A stretch of 47,520 nucleotides of DNA from Candidatus Kuenenbacteria bacterium (lineage in GTDB: Bacteria > Patescibacteriota > Patescibacteriia > UBA11705 > JABHMO01): contig JABMRF010000043.1 in the NCBI GenBank assembly GCA_013202715.1, positions 1 to 47,520 on the forward strand. The letters run 5' to 3'. Position numbers and translations under genes: made by a program. Positions 40,685 through 47,520 of the stretch are shown piece after piece. Each line of letters opens with the position of its first letter. Position 1 is the stretch's first letter. Under the pieces are notes generated by a model. The model searched no databases. It was not told where the DNA came from and worked only from the letters and a program-made list of their open reading frames with translations.

Positions 40685-41692
40685 ATGTTAATTCATCCAG
40701 GTATTAGTTTTGGCTTTGCTCTTGTAGCTTCAGTAATACTTACACCAATCGTAAAAAAAATATCTCAGAAAACTGGTTACGTAAGCACGCCACAAAAAGA
40801 TCGCTGGCACACCAAAACAACTGCCTTGCTAGGTGGAATTTCCATTTATGTCGCTTTTGTCATCAGCCTTCTTTTGTTCTCTGGATTGAACAATATTGCT
40901 TTAAACTTACTAGTGGGCGGCTCAATCATCTTTATAATCGGCTTGATTGATGATTTGAAACGAATAAAACCAAAATATAAATTGCTTGGACAAATATTAG
41001 CTGCAGTTGTTCTGATTTATCTAGGAGTTAGTGCGGGAATTTTTTCTAATCAAATATTTAATATCGCTTTTTCCTTGTTTTGGTTAGTGGCTCTAGCTAA
41101 TGCCTTCAATTTATTGGATAACATGGATGGTTTAACAGCTGGGGTAGCTGCTATAAGTAGCTTTGCTCTTGGAGCCTACGCATACATGACGGCGCAACCA
41201 TCACTCGGCTTGATATGTTTGCTCATGGCTGGGAGTTTACTGGGATTTTTATGTTATAATTTCAATCCAGCTAAAATCTTCATGGGCGATTCCGGAAGTT
41301 TATTTATCGGATTTATGATTGGTGCTTTATCACTACAAATCGTCTGGATGAAGCCATCAGAAAACATTCTGCTAAATTTGACGCCATTCTTGTTTGCGGC
41401 AGTCCCTTTGTTTGATACAACATTTGTTACAGTCATGCGAATCCTGCATGGTCGAAAAATTTCCCAGGGTGGAAAAGATCATACTTCACATCGACTAACT
41501 CACTATGGATTGTCTGAAAAAAGTGTAGCTTTCATTTTGTATAGTATTTCCATGATATGTTGTTTGGGTGCGTTAAGTTGGTTTTACGTTTCAACAACTT
41601 TAAGTTATTTATTTCTGGTAATAATTATCACTTTATTTGTTTTTATCACTTATTTTCTTGTAAAAATTAAAGTTTATCAAAATAAAAATTAA
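40685..41692 (+). CDS. MraY/WecA-family polyprenyl-phosphate phospho-sugar transferase
   Basis: DRWHTKTTALLGGISIYVAF; GLIDDLKRIKPKYKLLGQ; ANAFNLLDNMDGLTAGVAAI; KIFMGDSGSLFIGFMIG; GKDHTSHRL. Confidence 0.97.
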   Translation: MLIHPGISFGFALVASVILTPIVKKISQKTGYVSTPQKDRWHTKTTALLGGISIYVAFVISLLLFSGLNNIALNLLVGGSIIFIIGLIDDLKRIKPKYKLLGQILAAVVLIYLGVSAGIFSNQIFNIAFSLFWLVALANAFNLLDNMDGLTAGVAAISSFALGAYAYMTAQPSLGLICLLMAGSLLGFLCYNFNPAKIFMGDSGSLFIGFMIGALSLQIVWMKPSENILLNLTPFLFAAVPLFDTTFVTVMRILHGRKISQGGKDHTSHRLTHYGLSEKSVAFILYSISMICCLGALSWFYVSTTLSYLFLVIIITLFVFITYFLVKIKVYQNKN

Positions 41693-41693
41693 A

Positions 41694-43349
41694 ATGCCCG
41701 ATACCAAAAAAATAAAATCATTTCTAAAAAAAGCATGGTTACCAGCGATTTATGTAATTTTAATTTGGCTCATTATCCCGCCTCAACTTGTTTTTTATAA
41801 AAAAATATTATTTACTTCTTATTCGTTAGCAATCTACGTTATTGTATATTTTATTTTATCGAACAAAAAAAATGATCATCAAAAACTAAAATTACGGAAC
41901 AACAAAATATTTATTTATATAATTCTATTTTCGGTTATTTTTTTGTTGTTGACTCGGCTGATTCCATTTTATCAATATGGCGAGGCTCCCTTGGGTTATG
42001 ACACCGGCTTTTATTTGCGAAACTTTCAAGTTAGCCAAGCGCTGATGTCCGATAGTGCGTATAACCTCAACATCATGCCGTACTATTTACTGGGAATGTC
42101 TCCTCTGCTGGCAATTTCCTTTATGTACATACTATCCCAACTCCTGATTGCCGGAAGTTTGTATCTTTTATTTAGATCCATGAATATTCAGGCCAGCCTC
42201 GCCTTGGCATCTATAGCTATATTTTTATTTGTAATGTCGGTAACTCAATTTTATGCTTTTTGGTGGATGCTGGGACAACAAATGCTGGCCATGTCATTTT
42301 TGTTCTTGTCGATCGCTCTTTTATTTCGCAAGCCAAGCCTAGCGATTCTCACCGGTTGTCTTAGCATGTTATTTCATGTGCCAACATTTGCAGTATTTGC
42401 GTTATCCTTTTTTATATTTTTCATTATCCAATTGATCTTGTCAATAAAAAAAAGAGAAATGCCTGATAAAAAACTTGTTATTATCTTTCTCATGGGTGTT
42501 TGTATCATGGCGGTCGGAATACTGATGCGCTGGCAGACTTTTTTAAATTATGTTCAGGAATATCTAATTGTTCACAAGGGCCAACCGTCGACATATCCTT
42601 TGTGGGAGGTTAATAGATTAAAGGGAGCTTTCATGGAAATCGCGCGACTAAGATTGACAAATTTACTCATTTTACCTTTATCAATTTATACTTTTATTCA
42701 ACCGAAAATTTGGAAAGTTATTCTTGATACAAAAAAGTCACTTTCCGGATTTATCATATTTTTGTATGTAATGTTCGTTTGCCTCTTAGCTCTTGTTGTG
42801 TTTCCGGTCATCTACCAACAAAGGTTCATGATCATCTTCGACTTTCTATTAATTATATTTGCTACACCTGTTTTTGTTTTAATTATTCAGAACTTCCTAA
42901 AAGACAAATTTGGAAAATTTTTAATGATTACTTTTGTGGTTGCTTTTTATTTTAATATTACGAACATTGCTCTGAACCAAAAACCTCTGATCGACCCAAA
43001 CGAATTAACAGAAATAAAAGAATTATCTATAAAAGCAGAAGGCAATGCAACCATTATCGCAACCGATGGCTTTTATACTCCCTGGATTTATGGTTTCGGT
43101 GGCCGTAGATCGTATGGCCCAGGATGGGGTCCAGATCCATGGAATCTTGATTTATGGTTCAAATTTTGGCAAACGGGAACAGACGAAGAACGACTTAAAA
43201 TGCTACTCGAAGCTCACCCGTCTAAACCATTGTATCTTTTTGTAGGAGCAAAACAAATGCAAGGTACTGCACTTCAAGAATTTATCAAAACGGATCCACA
43301 TTTTTCTATAATCAGCGATCACGTCTGGAAATTTAATCAAGAACTATGA
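41694..43349 (+). CDS. multi-pass membrane protein of unknown function (possible GT-C type)
   Basis: 551 aa with repeated hydrophobic segments and a soluble C-terminus; adjacent to the initiating transferase. Confidence 0.55.
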   Translation: MPDTKKIKSFLKKAWLPAIYVILIWLIIPPQLVFYKKILFTSYSLAIYVIVYFILSNKKNDHQKLKLRNNKIFIYIILFSVIFLLLTRLIPFYQYGEAPLGYDTGFYLRNFQVSQALMSDSAYNLNIMPYYLLGMSPLLAISFMYILSQLLIAGSLYLLFRSMNIQASLALASIAIFLFVMSVTQFYAFWWMLGQQMLAMSFLFLSIALLFRKPSLAILTGCLSMLFHVPTFAVFALSFFIFFIIQLILSIKKREMPDKKLVIIFLMGVCIMAVGILMRWQTFLNYVQEYLIVHKGQPSTYPLWEVNRLKGAFMEIARLRLTNLLILPLSIYTFIQPKIWKVILDTKKSLSGFIIFLYVMFVCLLALVVFPVIYQQRFMIIFDFLLIIFATPVFVLIIQNFLKDKFGKFLMITFVVAFYFNITNIALNQKPLIDPNELTEIKELSIKAEGNATIIATDGFYTPWIYGFGGRRSYGPGWGPDPWNLDLWFKFWQTGTDEERLKMLLEAHPSKPLYLFVGAKQMQGTALQEFIKTDPHFSIISDHVWKFNQEL

Positions 43350-43756
43350 TATTAAAACTATATAAATCTTATTCGCGAGAAATCATCCTGTTTTTGCTAA
43401 GCTTGGTTTGTATTATAATTTTGCTTTCTGCCTGGTATCCTGCTACAAAATCAATGTTAATTGTTTTTGGTAGTGTTTTTACTTTATTTTTGCCTGGATT
43501 TTGGCTAATTTATGTGTTTTTTCCGAAAAAAAGACCACTACAAATAAACGCCATTCTCAGTAAAAATGACTACAAAGCCCTAGATAAAATCGAAAGATTC
43601 ATCCTAAGCATATTTTTGTCAATTACATTATTAACCCTAACTCTCACTGTTTTGCGCCGAATTGAAATTGAGTTATCAGCAGTAAGAGTTGCATTTATTA
43701 TAATTTGTATTAATATAGTAACAGCAATACTTGCGTGGATACGATATAAAAAATAG
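43346..43756 (+). CDS. small membrane protein, DUF1616-like
   Basis: FTLFLPGFWLIYVFFPKKR...LDKIERFILSIFLSITLLTLTLTVL; ATGA overlap with the upstream gene. Confidence 0.5.
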   Translation: MILKLYKSYSREIILFLLSLVCIIILLSAWYPATKSMLIVFGSVFTLFLPGFWLIYVFFPKKRPLQINAILSKNDYKALDKIERFILSIFLSITLLTLTLTVLRRIEIELSAVRVAFIIICINIVTAILAWIRYKK

Positions 43757-43780
43757 AAACCTAACGGGAGGGCAGCTGAT

Positions 43781-45646
43781 ATGATGAATAAACTTAAGGT
43801 ACTAATATTGAATCGCACTACCAGAAAAAGAACTATATTTTTTGTTCTCTCTGATATCTTACTTATCAGTTTGGCTTGTTATCTGGGTTTCCTACTTCGT
43901 TTTGATGGGCAAATTCCAGAAAGATATATACCGACAATGATCTGGTATATGATCATTACAACACCAACTCTGATAATATTATTTTATTTTGAAAAACTTT
44001 ATGCAATTGCCTGGTCATTTATTAGCATCAAAGAATTAATAAAACTGACAAGGGCAATAATTATCGCATTCTTGGCAATCGGTGCCAATTTTTTTATAAT
44101 GCGAAATCTTGAGCCATTTCAATCATTTCCAAGATCTGTACTTCTTATTTCCGCTTTTTCAGCATTAATATTAACAGGTGCGTTGCGATTTTCAAAAAGA
44201 ATCTATCTTCATGGCTTCATGCGTTCAATACCACTCGAATCAACAAAGGTCTTAATTTTTGGTGCAGGTGAGGCCGGAGAACAGATCGTGCGCTACATAA
44301 TGGGATCCGCATATGGAAACTATTCGCCAATTGGTCTAATCGACGACAATCCAATGAAACTGGGGATCAATATTCATGGCGTGAAAGTTCTTGGGACCAG
44401 CCAGGACATACCAATGCTAATCAAGAAATATGCCGCTGATGAACTAATAATTGCGATACCTTCAGCGCCCAGACATGTCATTAAAAATGCAACAATAGCT
44501 GCTAGATCCGCAGGCTTACAAAAAATCAAAATCTTGCCTACAACTAAACAATTTTTAGATGAAGAAATTACCTTAAATCACATTCGAGATATTTCAATTG
44601 AGGATTTGCTCGGGAGAGAACCGATTAAAATCAACACCGAGGCTATTAATGAATTTCTAACTAACAAAACGGTCTTAATAACCGGAGCAGCAGGCTCTAT
44701 TGGCTCTCAATTATGTCGCGAAATACTAAAGTTTAATCCCAAAAAGTTAATCGCCCTTGATCAAAATGAGACTGCGCTTTTTCATCTGGAAAGAGAATTA
44801 AAAGGGAAACATTTACATTCAGAAAAAAAATTTATTCTTGCCAATATTTGCAGTAAGAACAAAATTCATAATATTTTCAACTCGAACAAACCGGAAATAG
44901 TTTTTCATGCAGCAGCCTATAAACATGTTTCAATGATGGAAAATCACCCAGATGAAGCTATCCGCAACAATGTATTTGGAACGTTAACCCTGGGTCGTGA
45001 AGCTCTGAAACAAGGTGTAAAAAAATTTATTTTAATTTCCACTGATAAAGCTATAAACCCAAACTCTGTTATGGGGGCAAGTAAGAGAGTTGGAGAAATT
45101 ATTACGGTTTGGTTAAATCAACAAAATTCAACTGAGTTTTGTGCTGTCCGCTTTGGCAATGTACTAGACAGTCAAGGAAATGTTGTTGGTATATTTGAAA
45201 ATCAAATAAGAAAAGGTGGTCCGGTGGAGGTCACTCATCCAGAAATGAAAAGATATTTTATGGTCACATCAGAGGCCTGCCTTTTGGTAATGCAGGCAGC
45301 AGCAATAGGTGAGGCAGGAAAGGTTTTTGTTTTGGATATGGGCGAGCCTGTGAAAATTGTTGATCTGGCCAGGGAAATGATAATTTTATCAGGACTGGAG
45401 CCTGACTCGGATATTCCAATTGTTTTTACCGGTATTCGGCACGGTGAAAAACTATTTGAACAAATACTTACTGCAGACGAAACACCGACAAAGCATGATA
45501 AAATATTTATTTCCAAACTTGAGGATGTTAATGGAGAAAAACTACAAGGCCATTTATTAGATCTTCAAAAAAGTCTGGAAAGTGACGACAAAGAAGCTTT
45601 GATTCAAACACTCAGGAAACTTGTACCAAACTTAAATAATAAATAA
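43781..45646 (+). CDS. WbpM/PglF/CapD-type UDP-N-acetylhexosamine 4,6-dehydratase (membrane-anchored, full length)
   Basis: N-terminal TM helices; VLIFGAGEAGEQIVRYIM; TVLITGAAGSIGSQLCREIL; HAAAYKHVSMMENHPDEAIRNNVFGT; STDKAINPNSVMGASKRVGE. Confidence 0.97.
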   Translation: MMNKLKVLILNRTTRKRTIFFVLSDILLISLACYLGFLLRFDGQIPERYIPTMIWYMIITTPTLIILFYFEKLYAIAWSFISIKELIKLTRAIIIAFLAIGANFFIMRNLEPFQSFPRSVLLISAFSALILTGALRFSKRIYLHGFMRSIPLESTKVLIFGAGEAGEQIVRYIMGSAYGNYSPIGLIDDNPMKLGINIHGVKVLGTSQDIPMLIKKYAADELIIAIPSAPRHVIKNATIAARSAGLQKIKILPTTKQFLDEEITLNHIRDISIEDLLGREPIKINTEAINEFLTNKTVLITGAAGSIGSQLCREILKFNPKKLIALDQNETALFHLERELKGKHLHSEKKFILANICSKNKIHNIFNSNKPEIVFHAAAYKHVSMMENHPDEAIRNNVFGTLTLGREALKQGVKKFILISTDKAINPNSVMGASKRVGEIITVWLNQQNSTEFCAVRFGNVLDSQGNVVGIFENQIRKGGPVEVTHPEMKRYFMVTSEACLLVMQAAAIGEAGKVFVLDMGEPVKIVDLAREMIILSGLEPDSDIPIVFTGIRHGEKLFEQILTADETPTKHDKIFISKLEDVNGEKLQGHLLDLQKSLESDDKEALIQTLRKLVPNLNNK

Positions 45647-45662
45647 AAAAATAACACTGATT

Positions 45663-46700
45663 TTGAGGGGAATCGACCAAACTATGATGTACACACAACA
45701 AAGTCCAGATCATTCGAATTATAATCAAGATAATGCTACTAAAATTTTTCAGAAAAAAACTGAGGATGAAATAATCTTGTGGGATTACGTTAAAGTGCTG
45801 GGCAAAAGAAAATGGGTGATCATAAGTAGTGTAATAATAATCACGCTCGGGGCAGTCATTATAAACCTGTTATTGCCAAAAACTTTCGAATCATCTGCTC
45901 TGATTAACGTTGGTTCATATAAAAATGCAAAGCTAGAAAACATGCTCGATTTACAGATTGTTTTAAACACAGAAAACATGCTTGAATTATTGAGCGCTGA
46001 ATTGAGCCTGCCAGACGACATCGATCCAACTTCACTGGCCAGTAAATTTGACATTGAAAAAGAAAAAAAAGATAAAGTTGATTCCGGTTTTGTTAAAGTA
46101 ACCGGTCGAGGACAAACACCTGAGCAATCCGTTCAACTGGTTAAATCTGTGAATAGTTTAATAATTAAAAGACATGATCAACTTTTTAAGGAAGCAAATA
46201 AATCTTTTGAGTTGGAAATTGAAACCATCACTAGATCTCAAGAAAAAACCAAAATTGATATTACCGAAATTGAAGCCAACATTAATAGACTGAACAAAGA
46301 TGCAATCTTTTATATGACAGAAATTGAAAAAAGATCTTTAGTTGACTCAGAAGGACAAGGCAGAATTGTTGAAGCTTATATAATGCTATTGGCCCAGATA
46401 AAAATGGAAATAGAAGTCAAGGAAAAACAACTAGCCGATCTGAATTTAAGGCTATTAAATTATGATGTTGATTTTCAAAAAAAGGAATTCGAAAAGAAAT
46501 ATGAAACAAAGCCGACATCTGTGGAGATGGCACCTGTTCTACCAAAAACAAAAATTGCGCCTAACAGAAGAAAAAATGTAATGTTATCATTCATATTCAG
46601 TCTTCTGTTTGGTATATTTCTGGCCTTTTCTTACGAATATTGTAAACAAAACATTAAAAAAAGAGCTCTAAACAAATTCAACAATAAAGCAGGTTTTTAG
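45663..46700 (+). CDS. Wzz-like chain-length determinant / polysaccharide co-polymerase
   Basis: N-terminal DYVKVLGKRKWVIISSVIIITLGAVIINLLLPKTFESSALINVG, coiled-coil middle, C-terminal MLSFIFSLLFGIFLAFSYEY TM; no kinase domain. Confidence 0.87.
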   Translation: MRGIDQTMMYTQQSPDHSNYNQDNATKIFQKKTEDEIILWDYVKVLGKRKWVIISSVIIITLGAVIINLLLPKTFESSALINVGSYKNAKLENMLDLQIVLNTENMLELLSAELSLPDDIDPTSLASKFDIEKEKKDKVDSGFVKVTGRGQTPEQSVQLVKSVNSLIIKRHDQLFKEANKSFELEIETITRSQEKTKIDITEIEANINRLNKDAIFYMTEIEKRSLVDSEGQGRIVEAYIMLLAQIKMEIEVKEKQLADLNLRLLNYDVDFQKKEFEKKYETKPTSVEMAPVLPKTKIAPNRRKNVMLSFIFSLLFGIFLAFSYEYCKQNIKKRALNKFNNKAGF

Positions 46701-46738
46701 AAACAAACCAAACCTACTATTTTCAATCAACTAAAAAG

Positions 46739-46785
46739 TCTTACTTTTCAATTTTTTCAAAGGTTGCTAAAGTAAGATTTTTTTA
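46739..46785 (+). terminator. candidate rho-independent-like terminator at the end of the glycan cluster
   Basis: tcttacttt (46739-46747) pairs with aaagtaaga (46769-46777), 21-nt loop, followed by a T-run. The stem is AT-rich. Confidence 0.6.
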
Positions 46786-46832
46786 TTTTATCCACACCCA
46801 ATTTTCAAAACAACAATATAATTTTATAAATA

Positions 46833-46841
46833 TGGTATAAT
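46833..46841 (+). promoter_or_regulatory. candidate extended -10 promoter (TGGTATAAT)
   Basis: TGn-TATAAT, located just after the terminator-like hairpin and ~165 nt upstream of the surface-protein start codon. Confidence 0.55.
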
Positions 46842-46873
46842 AAATTTGGAAAGAAATAACAAATAATAACAAG

Positions 46874-46984
46874 CCAGCACAATGGCAATTTTTGAGTTAA
46901 TCTATCTTGGGCCCAATCTTAAGAAAATAGATTAGTTCAAATCGCCCTAGCCAGGAAAAAAGGTCGGATGGTTACGTGTGCTGG
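46874..46984 (+). ncRNA. candidate structured 5' leader RNA (cis-regulatory)
   Basis: ccagcaca (46874-46881) pairs perfectly with tgtgctgg (46977-46984); enclosed 15-bp hairpin 46891-46905/46927-46941 (two G-U); second possible helix tagcca (46948-46953)/tggtta (46969-46974); loop gggc (46909-46912) complementary to gccc (46944-46947). Confidence 0.5.
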
Positions 46985-47005
46985 GAAATTTGAAAGGAAA
47001 AATAC

Positions 47006-47520
47006 ATGAATGATCAAATGAAAAACTTTTTCAAAGATCAAAACAAACTGAGCAAAATTCTTTTTGTTGGAATTCTCGTATTAACTGTATTTTTCATGTC
47101 CGACCTGACTGCACTTGCTACTCAGGACTCAGGATATGGATATGGTTATGATTCAACACTAACATATGGCTACGGCTATGGTTACTGGTCTGAGGTGACT
47201 CCAACTGTTGCTATTACTTACAACTCATGTTCGTCCAGTTGTACTACAACTGGTGGAAGTACTGTAAGAATAACCGCAACATTTGGTTCTGCTCCATCGG
47301 GCACACCTGACATCCAACTTGTTGAAGGAGTTACTACAACTTTGAGCTACGCTGCAATGACTGCGTCCACAGCTACAGCATTCTATTATGACTACACTTC
47401 TAGTGCAGTAACCTCGAATACAACAGGGACTGTAAGCATTAGAACACTTAGTGGAGAAGGTTCTACTCCTACACCGAGCAACAACACAGTCACTATCCAA
47501 GCAGCAAGTAGTGATGATAG
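47006..47520 (+). CDS. secreted Gly-Tyr-rich surface protein, N-terminal part (truncated by window end)
   Basis: ATG 47006 after gaaagga; open to the window end. MNDQMKNFFKDQNKLSKILFVGILVLTVFFMSDLTALA|TQDSGYGYGYDSTLTYGYGYGYW: signal peptide, then GY repeats and Thr/Ser-rich beta-type sequence. Absent from the ORF track because no stop lies in the window. Confidence 0.82.
   Translation, partial: MNDQMKNFFKDQNKLSKILFVGILVLTVFFMSDLTALATQDSGYGYGYDSTLTYGYGYGYWSEVTPTVAITYNSCSSSCTTTGGSTVRITATFGSAPSGTPDIQLVEGVTTTLSYAAMTASTATAFYYDYTSSAVTSNTTGTVSIRTLSGEGSTPTPSNNTVTIQAASSDD

Noticed and set aside
47225-47500. Minus-strand 91-aa ORF rich in Cys/Ser
   Set aside because: Shadow of the Thr/Ser-rich + strand surface protein; composition is an artefact of the antisense reading.
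1-47520. Alternative genetic code (UGA recoded, as in some uncultured candidate phyla)
   Set aside because: TGA acts as a stop in ATGA overlaps (e.g. 12836-12839, 43346-43349) at sensible gene ends; no in-frame TGA interrupts domains.
1-47520. CRISPR arrays, tRNA/rRNA genes, transposases or integrases
   Set aside because: No regularly spaced repeats, no tRNA-like segment in the short intergenic gaps and no mobile-element protein among the ORFs.

Overview
The window is AT-rich and essentially one co-directional (+ strand) run of about 35 genes (1..46700) forming a surface-glycan biosynthesis and export cluster. The last 0.8 kb holds a terminator-like hairpin, a promoter-like site, a ~110-nt potentially structured leader, and the 5' end of a secreted Gly-Tyr-rich surface protein (47006..end, truncated). 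Recognisable glycan machinery: Wzx-type flippase, O-antigen ligase/polymerase-like protein, MraY/WecA-type initiating transferase, WbpM/PglF-type dehydratase, Wzz-like protein, RfbF/RfbG (CDP-glucose branch), DegT-type aminotransferases, several NDP-sugar epimerases, GT2/GT4 glycosyltransferases and five methyltransferase domains. The unusual part is a set of multi-enzyme fusions and carbon-skeleton enzymes: (i) ATP-grasp + ATP-grasp + radical SAM/SPASM in one 1096-aa ORF; (ii) a small transaldolase, a split transketolase whose C-half is fused to an SDR, and another ATP-grasp, directly downstream; (iii) cytidylyltransferase + PLP aminotransferase + methyltransferase in one ORF; (iv) SpsF-like + PseG-like fusion at the left edge; (v) RmlC-like cupin + GT2 fusion. 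Taken together these suggest synthesis of an unusual, possibly CMP/CDP-activated, amino-acyl- or amide-decorated sugar (inference only). A probable frameshift splits one glycosyltransferase-like gene at ~15.83 kb. The host is not determinable from sequence alone; the style (AT-rich, fused domains, GYGYGY surface protein) would fit an uncultured bacterium such as a Patescibacteria member, but this is a guess. All family calls are from reading motifs by eye; no searches were run.
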